NCBI GenBank assembly: GCA_007026445.1
Contig: VDMD01000212.1
Location: 1 to 33,098 of the forward strand
Source of the DNA: Schizophyllum amplum
Taxonomy: Eukaryota > Basidiomycota > Agaricomycetes > Agaricales > Schizophyllaceae
Length of the DNA stretch: 33,098 nt
Direction: 5' to 3'
This document shows positions 21,806 through 31,767 of this stretch, in pieces. Under the pieces are notes generated by a model that did no database searches, was not told where the DNA came from, and saw only the letters and a program-made list of their open reading frames with translations. Both the position numbers and the translations under genes were made by a program. Positions within the stretch are counted from its first letter, which is position 1, and the number at the start of each line of letters is the position of its first letter.

Positions 21806-21967
21806 TCAGCGGAGCACGACTATTGGTATTATGTCTCGTGAAGGTGTATTGTACATAGCTGTATTGTACGACTGTAACAGACCAAAGCGGTCTTCGTAGC
21901 ATTACATTTTGTGGATAATGTATCTGGGATTGCCTCTTCCCCTCTAAGATCGACCAGTATCACGGCG
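21806..21967. terminator. shared 3' flank of two convergent genes
   Basis: Only 162 bases separate the stop codons of the plus-strand kinase and the minus-strand P450 gene, so their 3' untranslated regions must lie close or overlap. The strand-symmetric context makes overlapping antisense 3' ends likely. No consensus AATAAA is seen. Confidence 0.4.
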
Positions 21968-24060
21968 TTACAGTCTTCGCACAAGCAGTGGCAAAGAGCT
22001 GGCTCCTTGCCCGCAAACACGAGGGCGAACGACGAAGCTCTGAAAGGCTTCGATGTCGTGATGGCACTCGAGCGTGAAGTGTTGGAGAATACTGATGACA
22101 AGCGCCTTGATTTCAGCCATCGCCATCGCGCGACCAAGGCAGGAGCGGGGTCTGCAACGAGAGCTCGTCAGTAAGCGCTAGGTGACGATCGTGAAGGATT
22201 CATGTCCACGGGCTACGCACCCCTCACTGAACACGAACAGCTCGCGCTTGTGGCGTATGCCCTTCTCCGCGCGCTCCAGCCATCGCTCGGGGCGGAACAC
22301 ATGCGCGTCGGCGCCGAATATAGCTGGGTCGGTGTGCAGGACGTTCAGTGGGATTGCGATGAGGGTGCCCTTCGGCACGACGAGTTGGCTGTCTTCCGTG
22401 CCGGGCAGCGAAGATGAAAGGGGAATGACGATGGTCTCGGCGGCCTATATTCGTGATCAGTAAGAGTGCATGGGATGAGAAAGGTGGGCCAAGAGGGAAA
22501 GACGCCTCGGGGAGACAAGGGGTAGTGGACGGAAAGGCGAACACACCTCATGGTGATTCTCTAGGATCGCTGGATGCAAGCGCAACGTCTCTTTGAGCGT
22601 CGCGTCCAGCAGCCGATACTTGACGTTGAGCTCGTCGAGCGTGGGTTCGCACGCGTTTTCGACTTCTTCACGAAGTTTTTGTTGGAGAGTGGGGTGGACG
22701 GCGATTTCGTAGAGGATCCACTGCAGTGAAAAGGTCAGACTCGCCGGAGAGACATTGTACAAGGCATGACGCACTGCGACGATAGCCGACACGGTCTCGT
22801 ACCCGGCCGAGATAGTCGTGCGCATTTGGTCCACCACCTCGTCTTCCGTCAGCTGGCCGCCGGATGCGGCGGCACCTTTTACTGCACAGCCAACCGTCAG
22901 CAAGTCATACACCAGTGAGCATAGTCAAGCCACCCACGCATTGTAGCGATCAGGTTGCGCCCTTTCCGGTCTCCCCATTTCTCGCCATGCGCGTCCCCGC
23001 CCGCTGCAGTGGCGTTCTCGCCCGCCTTCGCATCGCGCCACATCCTCGACGCAATAGCGCCCAGCTCCGCCTTCGACTGCCTTATCATGCGGCCCTTCTC
23101 GCCGATCATGAGCACGGCGGGGGCGATCCAGAAGAGCGCGCGCATGTAAAAGGACGAAGCCTTGTTCTCGTTGTTGGTGAGGCCGTCGAGGGCTTCCGCA
23201 AGGGCGTGCGGGCCGCCAGAGAGGCAGTTGAGGTCATATTCGAAGGCCGCGAGGGTGACAGCGTCGAGTCTGCGTGAATAGGGGTATAAGTTGGAGGGCG
23301 GCGGGGGTGGGAGGTGCTCGACGCGGGTGTGAATGACTTACGCGAAACGACCTGCCCAGAAAGTGGCCTCGATCTCTGCTGCGCCTTGAGGGGATGCATC
23401 TACAGCTTTCTCCCACTGGGCGCACAATTTTGAGGAAACGTCGTAGAAGACGGGCATCACCGCGCGAACGCTCTGCTGGCTGTGCGACGTGAGCAAGTAT
23501 CCGACCGGTAGAAATCTTGTTACATGCCTGAGCGCGGGTGCTATGAGACGTCTCTGCTGCTCATGGGCATCCTTGCCTGATACAAATTAATGGAAATTTT
23601 GCGACGGTCATGACATGCATACCTTCAACCCAGATGATGCCCTTGCCCAAGGTGGCCTTGAACCACTCACGGACGCCGTGGGGCTTAGGAAAGCTGTACG
23701 TCTTCTCCGAGACGATGAAGGAGATGGCGCGCGGGTCCGTGATCGAGATGATCTGGTGCTGCATGAAGATCGTCCGATGTTAGAGGAAGAGCGGCGTGGG
23801 ACGATGATGGGGGATTGACTTACGCCAAAGGCGCCTGTGAGGCGGACGACATTGCCAAAGCGCTTGTGCCAGGTAACATATCGCGATCCTGGGGTCGAAG
23901 AGTATAGAGCCCATTCCTCTCCCCAAATGAGGGACGAGGACGGTGGCCCGGGGATGCGGCGGAGGACGGCGCGGGCAGAGACGACATGAACGAGACATTT
24001 TGTGACGGAGACAAGGACGAAGGTGAGCAGGATGAGAACGGCGTGGAGGACGTAGTCCAT
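21968..24060 (-). CDS. cytochrome P450 monooxygenase
   Basis: Nine exons: 24060-23824, 23758-23623, 23576-23528, 23479-23342, 23269-22938, 22881-22775, 22720-22547, 22444-22221 and 22151-21968; 526 aa, the usual size. The N-terminal anchor (YVLHAVLILLTFVLVSVTK) is followed by the hinge RRIPGPPSS. The I-helix is SAGYETVSA (about 322-330), the K-helix ExxR is KETLRLHP (E about 377, R about 380), and PERF-like FRPERWL follows. The haem loop is FSEGPRSCLGRA with Cys about 470. It is an ER-bound haem enzyme that uses NADPH-P450 reductase; the substrate cannot be told. Splicing at the third intron (23480-23527) requires a GC donor or retention of 48 in-frame bases (542 aa). It is not beside other secondary-metabolism genes, so a cluster role is not indicated. 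Confidence 0.94.
23480..23527 (-). other. probable 48-nt GC-AG intron in the P450 gene
   Basis: On the minus strand the segment begins GCATGT and ends TCGCACAG. Removing it gives RRLIAPALSQQSVRAVMPV, a good P450 C-helix region; keeping it inserts 16 residues with no stop. A GT donor four bases downstream (gtaaca) would break the frame. Confidence 0.6.
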
Positions 24061-24142
24061 AGCAGCGCGATGGTGTGGAGCAAAGAACAAAGTCCGAGTT
24101 CTGCAAGGAACTGTACATAGATGAGAGGCCCGTCCTCTCGAA

Positions 24143-24148
24143 TTTATA
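24143..24148 (-). promoter_or_regulatory. TATA box of the P450 gene
   Basis: On the minus strand this reads tataaa, 83 bases upstream of the P450 ATG at 24060, in a good position for a core promoter. Confidence 0.55.
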
Positions 24149-25142
24149 CCAGCGGTCGCCCCATACACAATTCTCTCAACCGATCAGCATAAGACGCCGA
24201 CTGAGGTTCCTCCCATTCAGTGCGAGCCACAGACGCCGTCGACTGTATGGCGAGGGAGCCGGCTGAATGAGGAACAGCCGCGTGCGGCGCCACCAGAAGG
24301 AAAGATCTGTCGGCGCAAAGGCTCATTTCGGAGTGCGGGCCTCGTTTCACAGGGTTTGAAGCAGGTCCGGGCGCCTGCGTGGGACGTGTCCGGACGGATG
24401 CTGAGGACATAATCCTGGCAGCTGCGGAGAACGTGCTGACACGCGAGAGGGCGTGAAAATCAAGCTGTCGAGGGAGCGGGAATGTTAGCCAGCGGACCAT
24501 GTCGACAAACCGTCGGCGGCGAGATGATCTTCGCCATGGGCAAGATAGACGCGTTCGGATGGAAAAGTCTGGGCTGGAGTTCGCTCGATGGCAGGCTACG
24601 TCCACGTCCAACAGGCTGTCGAACGTGATAATTTGGCGGCGGCGCAAACAGGATGCGTCAGGAATGTCGTACCCGCACGGTAGCGCAAGATATGCGCGCA
24701 GCTACTCAGATTAGAGTGCGGAAAAGGCGCAAGCGAGAGGCGTGAGAGGTTCCCCTCCGCGCAGAGGAGTGGGAGGTTCTTCCCGGGAGCAATGAGAGGC
24801 GGTCCGCGAGCGGCGCCGAGCATTCCGAGCTCCAGAAAGAAGCAGTAAGGATCTGCTCGTCAGAAATGTTGCTTGTTGAAGTTCCGAGGAATAAACATCC
24901 GCCACATCTCGGAGGGCAGCTTCCTTTGCTCGGGTCACGCACGGAGACTAGAAGTCCGTGAAATGCCAGATGAAGATCAGCAGCGCAGGATCGACCGTCG
25001 TAGCCAAAGCATAATTCGCAGGTTCGTCGAGATCGCCCGCGCCGCGCCCATGCGAGGAGGAGAAAAGGAGATCTGAACGAGATCCGTGGGGGGATCTGCG
25101 CGCTTCGGCTACTGCCGCGTGACTTCACACGATCATTGACCC

Positions 25143-25148
25143 CACGTG
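25143..25148. promoter_or_regulatory. CACGTG box upstream of the transporter gene
   Basis: A single CACGTG palindrome 94 bases before the transporter ATG; the hexamer is the same as the boxes before the kinase gene. One copy of a 6-mer is weak evidence. Confidence 0.3.
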
Positions 25149-25241
25149 AATTATCGAATACGTGTCGGCGGGCGTCAAGCGCGTCCGCGAGCGTCGCCTG
25201 TGTTCTGCAACCACTTCTTGCTCTTTCCCCCCGTTCGTCGG

Positions 25242-27541
25242 ATGTCTACTCGCCGCAAAAAGGCTGCCGGGAAGTCTTCCAAGAAGAGCTCCCGCACAAA
25301 TCTCCGCGAACAGGACATGGAGCACATACGCGACGGCATGGCCATGTCCTCCTCGGTGCCCCGCAGTGCCGGGCTCCGCGAGCGTGGCAGTCTCGAGAAC
25401 GGCGAGGACGACCTCGAGATGAGCTTGCTGTCAGAAGATGATAGGCGCCAGGCGGCGCTGGGAGCGCCCCAGGATGAGGAGGGGAACGCGCCAGGCCCTA
25501 CGAAACCCATGTCGGCGGAGGACAAGCGCAGTATGGCGTTGTTGTGTGTGTTATGTGCGTGCTTGTGCTATAGACTGATATAGATACATGATTAACGCGT
25601 CGGTGCACTCCAGACTTGATCCAGGGTGTACCCGTAAGTCCACCTTGTTCGCGCCATGTGCTCGACTGAACCAGCCGCGCATATAGCTAGGACTTGCCTT
25701 AGGTGTGTGGTAAGATGATGTGCACTATGACTCGGCTAACACGTGCTACCTACAGGCTCCGTTCCTTTCCTTCTTAAAGACCACTTGTCCTATTCGCAAC
25801 TCGGCACATTCTCTCTCTCCAGCTATCCTTATTCCCTCAAGCTGCTATGGTCCCCATAGTAGACGCCGTTTTCATCCCCTCCGTCGGCCGGCGGAAGTCG
25901 TGGATTGTACCCATGCAGATGATCGTGGGCACGCTTATGCTCTACATATCACTAAACGTGCAGCGACTATTGGACGACGTGCGTTGCGTACCTCTATCCT
26001 GTGCCTACCGTGATCTTATAACGCATTGCAGCCGGCAGATCATGTTGGTGAACTTACCTTCGTCTGGACAGCGCTCGTGTTCTTGTCAGCGACCCAAGAC
26101 ATTGCAGTGGATGGTACGAATCATCTGCGATAGTCAGTGACGCCATGTCTGACTTTCCTCGTCAGGCTGGGCGCTTACCTTGCTTTCGCACGACTCGCTA
26201 TCCTATGCCTCTACCTGTCAAACGATTGGCCTCAATACAGGCTACTTCGCTTCCTTCACTGTCTTCCTTGCCTTCAATAGCGAGGAGTTCGTGTAAGTTT
26301 ACTGCACTTGATTGTAGAGCCGTACTGAACCATCTTCAGCAACAAGTGGGGCCTACCGCATTTGACGCTCTCTGGATACTTGAAATTCTGGAGCGTCGTG
26401 TGCTACCTCGTCACAACCTGGCTCTTATTCTTCAAGAAAGAGGTACGCTCTCCGTATCTTTTTCTCACGTCCCCCTGACGCGCTCACCAGGACAAAGAAG
26501 TCGCCACTGAGGCCGACATGAGCATCAGCGGCGTCTATAAGACCATCTGGGACATCTGCAAATTGAAGCGTAAGTCCCAACCTCTCATACTCTTCCTTCA
26601 GCGCCTAACCCTTCCTCCACCCACAGACGTCCAACAACTCATCTTCCTGCACTTCTTCGCCAAGCTCGGCTTTGCTGCCAACGAGGCCGCCACATCGCTC
26701 AAGATGGTCGAGAAGGGCTTCAAGCGCGAGGACCTCGCTGTCGCCGTCCTCATTGACTTCCCTTCCAGATGATTGGCGGGTGGTACGCGGCGAAGTGGTC
26801 GCGAGGGAACACGCCGCTGAAGCCGTGGATCATCGCGTATTGGCCGAGGCTATTTTTCTGCCTAGTGGCGACGTTGACGGTGTTTTATTTCCCGGAGCCG
26901 CCGATCAGTGGGACGTTCTTTGCGTTCTTAATCTTCTCGACAGTGTTTGGGTCGTTGGCTTCGTGAGTGGGGTGGTCAGGGTGGCGAGGAGGGTGCTGAT
27001 GTTTTATACAGGACCGTTCAGTTTGTGGGGATTTCTGCGTTCCATACGCGAGTCTCGGATCCGTTGATTGGTGGCACGTATATGACGGTGCGTTGTGTAG
27101 ACTTGACTGCGCTTTGGTTGCTGACGATTGCGCAGCTGCTGAACACCTTTACGAATTTGGGTGGCACTTGGCCAAAATACTTTGTCTTGAAGGGTATCGA
27201 CATGCTGAGCGTCTCGTCATGCAGGGTCGATGACCTTAGCGTTGAAGGTATGCCAATGCGCCGTATCTGACGGTCGACGTTCTGACGAAGTTGGACAGCC
27301 GTGGAGTGCGTGTCGGACCACGGAAAGGCGCACTGCGCCGATATCGGCGGACAATGCGTCACTGAAACGGACGGGTACTACACCCTGTCAGCGTTGTGCA
27401 TGACCTTTGGTGTGATCTTCCTCATCGCATATATCATACCCACTGCGCGCAGACTGCAAGGTGAGTGGGACCGGTGGCATCCGGCGATGACTAATGTGCT
27501 CTGCAGCGCTCCCCACGCACGTATGGCGCATAAAACTGTAA
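25242..27541 (+). CDS. acetyl-CoA transporter, SLC33A1/AT-1 family (two 1-bp shifts)
   Basis: Thirteen exons: 25242-25554, 25614-25633, 25687-25702, 25756-25978, 26032-26113, 26166-26292, 26340-26442, 26491-26569, 26627-26962, 27012-27087, 27136-27247, 27299-27460 and 27507-27541. All introns are 46-59 nt, and phases agree if one base is allowed for in exon 4 and one in exon 9; about 561 aa. After a basic, acidic-patched N-terminal tail come transmembrane segments with the family blocks YLIQGVPLGLALGSVPFLL, SYSQLGTFSLSSYPYSLKL, TALVFLSATQDIAVDGWAL and LLNTFTNLGGTWPKYF. A luminal CADIGGQCVTETDGYY segment and a last helix follow. Human AT-1 imports acetyl-CoA into the ER lumen. Shifts lie at the short C run at 25851-25855 and in ccttcc at 26761-26766, both inside conserved blocks, so I read the gene as intact in life with sequence error here; true inactivation is possible. 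Confidence 0.85.
25614..25702 (+). other. two consecutive micro-exons (20 and 16 nt)
   Basis: Exon 2 (25614-25633) and exon 3 (25687-25702) of the transporter encode only YLIQGVP and LGLALG. Each lies between canonical GT...AG introns of 53-59 nt, and together they rebuild a conserved first transmembrane segment. Confidence 0.75.
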
Positions 27542-27828
27542 CTTGGACAGCGTGTTGTTGTACATATCGATTAGCAATAGGGATATCTAATGCAGGGCGT
27601 GTATCGACTTGCCAGACGAGGTCGCCAAAGAGAGAACAAAGTGCGCGACGGGGGTGGCTAAGCGGATGATCGCGGCCGGAGGTTGCCAGATTAGTCCAGT
27701 GATTTTTCTCGTGCACGAAAGACGCGGTCGCAGCTGCACATCTTGAAGCGACCTCCTTGCCTCAGACTCCCACAAACCCCTGCTCCCAGTCACAAATTCC
27801 CAGTGAATTGCACAGACAAACCCAACAA

Positions 27829-30800
27829 ATGTCGACCACTACTATGCATTTTGGCCCAGAGTGGATGCGCGCAAAGCCTCAGCCATCTCCAAAGATCCAT
27901 CCCCCGCCGTCTCCGCCAGCGACGAACGCGAGTGCGTCCTCGTACTCCGCGCTTGTGTCGCCCGCGGTGCCCGTGCAGGCCGACCAGCGCGATGACTCGC
28001 ATCCATTCCGTTACTCCAAGGACGACCTGCTCCGCATCTACCAGGAGGGTGGCGGCAAGACCGGCCTTGGCCTCGAAGTGGAGCGCTGGGAGGGCGTTGT
28101 CCGCGAGGACGGCGCGGTGCCCATCGCGCTCTGTGAGATGAGCGAGGCCGAGAAAAAAGTGAGTGTGCGCCACCAGCGCGTACGGGAAAACAGCTAACGG
28201 GGGCGCGCCTGCGTGCTGCAGGCTTTCGCGGGCCCGCTGAACTCGGAGATCCGCCGACGCCAGTCGACGGACTTTCTCCCCACGATTTCGACACAAGGAC
28301 TCGACCGGCCGCGGCTGGCGACGTCCAACTCGGTCGCGGCGAGCAGTCCCCATCGCGAGCGGTTTGGCGCCCTCATGTCGCGCCGCCGCGACAGCTCCGG
28401 TGCGTCATCGTGCACTTTGTCAGTGCGATCTCCTGCTCATGCGATGCCCGCAGATGCCTTCCCTGCGACTACCCCGCGCAAGCTCTCCCTGACTGGCACG
28501 CAGGCGCCTATCCTCTCCCCGCGCGACGCCTCCCTCCAGTCGCCGCGCACGCGCATGCCCTACTCTCCCAACTTTGATGGTGTCCTCAATGGTGGGGGAT
28601 CGTGGCTCTCGCGGCGCCGGGGCGAGGCTACGGACGCTGGGCCCCGCCTCGTGACTCAGATCCAGACAATGACAAAGCGCAAGCCATAGCGGAGGAGGAC
28701 GAGAGCAGTCCGCCTGCGCCGAAGGATCCTTCATCTGCGCCTGCGCGAGCTAATGGCGTAAATACCGGTACCGGGTCTCTGGCCGACAATGTGGCACAGA
28801 TGAACTTAGGGAATAGTTTATCTGGCAGGAACGGAAACGCATCTGCCGGTCCTCCTCCCGGACTGGATCTAACCACCGTGCAATGGTCTTATATAGATCC
28901 TCAACAGAATGTACAAGGTGAGCCTGCGTGCTCGATATGGCCAGTGGCGTTCTAACCGTCATTTGCAGGCCTTTCCAAGCAAGCGTTATGCAGAAATGGT
29001 TCGAGGGCGGCTACTTCACGGACGACCTTCTGATGAAGCGCACCAATTATGATATGGATTGGATTTCGGTTGAAGACCTCAAACGACGTGCTGCAGGCGA
29101 CAAAATCTTCATGTCCCATATCAACCCACCCGCGCCTCCTCCCGGAATTTCGCGTCATGATTCGCCTATGGCTGTCCCAGATTCCACTTCCTTCAGCAAC
29201 TCGCCGTTCCAGCCGGCGCCAGTGCGACAGCTGCGCACGGGCACGCTAGATTCCTACATTGGCTCCGGCTCTACCCCGTCCGACTCGCCCTCCTCCTCCC
29301 TTGGTGCTCGATTCGGGAACGGATCGCCGGATCCGGCGGCGTTCGGTGGACGCGCGGGTCTCGCCGGCGACGCGTCGATTGGCAGCAGCCGCCTAGCGAG
29401 CTTCGCCATGGGTCCGGAACAGGCGTACAGTGGCAGGCGCAATACTTCGATGCGGACGCGGGTATGGGCATGCGTGGCCCGGGCTATGGTGGCGCAGCGA
29501 ATATGCTGGCGCGCGGCAGCATGGACGCGCACGCATTCAACGGTGGGGTTTCTGGGCCGTGGCCGAGTTCCGCGGGCGCGATGGCGACAGGCTTCGACGC
29601 GCGCCAGGATCCGGGCTATGGGGCGTATGGCGCGGGTGGCCAAGCTATGAATGGGTTTGGTGTCATGAGGAGCGCGTCGCAGGATGCGGGGATGGGTGGC
29701 ATAGGACCCGGCTATGGGAACTTGGAATATGGCGGGCTCCGCGACGTAAACAGCGCTTCTGGACTGGCCATGGCGCACGGAGGCCATCATCCAATTTACG
29801 CCGTCGCCGACCATGGCGTATGCACAGGCGTCGGGGAGCGTTGGGGGATTTTCGCAGTCGGGTTTGCCGCTCAACCAGCAAGGCCAGCTCGCATCTGGTA
29901 GTGCTACCTCGTCGCCGTGGCTCAGACATGCGGCGCCCTCCGAGATTAGGCGCACAGACTCTGCGTCGTCGAGCAACATGGCGTCGCCGGCAGTCGCTGG
30001 CAGGCGCCTTGGGGCGTCGCCAGTGTCACCTCGTCTCAGAACGAACGCGGCGGCTGGTACGCGGCGTCTCGGGGCGTTGTGGAAGAGAACTGGGGCGGAT
30101 CAGGGGATGGCAACGGCCTCACAAACTTCAATATTGACCAACACAACCGCCAGCAACAACAGCCGACCACCGAGCCCAGCGCGTCTGCCGCCGCCACCGC
30201 TCCTTTGTCAGCGCCCGTCGCCACCGAAGCGGAACTGGAGCCGCAACAACAACAGCAACCATCCGTGGACACTGTCGAGGAGCCCGCTCGTGTTGCTCCT
30301 GCGGCTACCCCTGCAAAGAAGGGCAAGCGCAAGGAGGTTACTCAGAAACTTAACTTCAGCTCACCGGCCCTGAAGCCCGCCGCGTCCGCTGACAGTGATA
30401 TTGCGCGCGACCCGACACCTCCCCAGTCTGCGCAGCCGAAGCCGGCGTGGTTGAAGGAGGACGACAAGCGGAAGTCGGGCGTGACGCTGAGCCTGCGCGA
30501 GATCCAAGACATGGAGGCGCGGCAGGCGGAGGCGCGCAAGGCCGCGGAGAAGGCGGCGCGCATTCCTACAGCGTCGACGCCCGGCGCCCCGGCGGCGCTG
30601 GTGACGGAGGACGCGGCTGGGTTTCACGGCGTCTTGGGGCCTGCCCACGTCGCAGGCGGGCGGGCGCGGGTCGGTGACGCCGAAAGAGTCGCCTGCGGCG
30701 ACGACGCCGGGTGGGGCGCCGGTGTGGACGACGGGTGGGGGCAGTCATCCGGCGGCGAAGAAGACGATGAAGGAGATCTTGGAGGAGGAGGAGCGCCGGA

Positions 30801-31558
30801 AGAAGACGGCGGCGAAGGAGACGGTGGCTGCGGCTGCTGCTCGCCGGGCGTACGCGGACACGACGCAGAAGGTGCGCGGTATTTATATGAGAGGCTGCAG
30901 GAGCGGGGTATGCTTACTGCATATCTTATCATCAGAACACGCCGCCGCCTCAGCAGAGTGCGTGGACAACTGTGGGGGCCAGTGGGAAGACCACGGCGCG
31001 GTGACGCCGTCGCGTCCCGCTCCTACGCAGACTCCGAGCACCAGCGCGCCGTCTGTGACGGCCAAGGTCAACGGTGCGCCGGCAGCCAAACCGCCTGCTC
31101 CGGCCCCGTCCAAGCCGGCGCCAGTTGTTCGCGACACCACGCCGTCAAGTGAGTTCCTCAAGTGGCTCTATGACACCCTCAGTCGTGGCCTGAACGCGAC
31201 CGTCAACGGTACGTCCGACGCCTTTACTGTCCGCTTATCGGGTCTAACAATCATCTTACAGCCGAGGAGATCATGACCATGCTGACCACCTTCCCGGTCG
31301 AGGATATCAGCACCCCGTCGACTCTGGAGCTCATCCAGGAGATCATCTACGCGCACAGTACCACCATGGACGGTCGCCGGTTCGCGTCCGACTTTGCGAC
31401 CAGGCGGAAGGCGGACGTGGCGTCGCGCGCGGCGGGCAGCAGCGCGAGCAAGCCTGTCTCGATAGCGGACGTGGTGAAGGCGCAGCCGGAAGCCCACGCA
31501 GCCGGAGTGGGGTGGGTTCAAGGTGGTGAACAAGAAGAAGAAGGGTGGGCGGTCGTAG
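27829..31558 (+). pseudogene. GYF-domain protein gene with multiple frame breaks
   Basis: Exons: 27829-28158, 28222-28399, 28454-28917, 28969-30871, 30936-31208 and 31262-31558; introns of 51-64 nt. The intended product is about 1,150 aa. It starts MSTTTMHFGPEWMRAKPQ. The GYF domain spans exons 3 and 4: QWSYIDPQQNVQG, then PFQASVMQKWFEGGYF and TDDLLMKRTNYDMDWI. GYF domains bind Pro-rich peptides; yeast Smy2/Syh1 and animal GIGYF relatives act in mRNA translation control and surveillance. Downstream lie Gly/Ala-rich and Gln-rich disorder, WGLPTSQAG, an acidic/basic helix (KKTMKEILEEEERRKK) and a conserved C-terminal block (SSEFLKWLYDTLSRGLNATV onward), ending EWGGFKVVNKKKKGG. About eight 1-nt frame changes (28.64-31.49 kb) break the reading frame, so it is marked broken, although error in the sequence is likelier. 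Confidence 0.75.
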
Positions 31559-31767
31559 GGCCGTGCGCGCGCTTCGGTGTACTGACATCTGCGGTGTTCT
31601 GTCACTGCTGTGAGATGATGCTATATAGTATTTAGGCGAATTGTAATGCGCTGTAGGAGCCTTGTTTGTATATGCAAAGCAGCACAATGGCTGGAATATG
31701 TTTGAGCTCGGGGAATGACGGGAATGCCGGCCGTCTCCCGGGCGATAAGATACGGAACTCTCTGCGT
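31559..31767. other. intergenic between the GYF gene and the peptidase gene
   Basis: About 210 bases holding the 3' end of one gene and the promoter and leader of the next, if the peptidase start near 31768 is right. Nothing else is recognised. Confidence 0.4.

Larger units (their letters stand above)
24061..25241. other. divergent intergenic region, 1.18 kb
   Basis: Lies between the minus-strand P450 gene and the plus-strand transporter gene. It carries a minus-strand TATA box at 24143-24148 and a CACGTG at 25143-25148. Open frames here (up to 167 codons) show no recognisable protein. No repeat or RNA gene is recognised. Confidence 0.55.

Noticed and set aside
21968..25241. A secondary-metabolite cluster around the P450
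   Set aside because: No backbone synthase, transporter of the usual cluster type or pathway regulator is adjacent; the neighbours are a FunK1 kinase and an acetyl-CoA transporter.
27829..31558. Treating each frame of the GYF locus as a separate small gene
   Set aside because: The frames follow each other on one strand with matching splice signals and together give the GYF domain and the C-terminal block of one protein.
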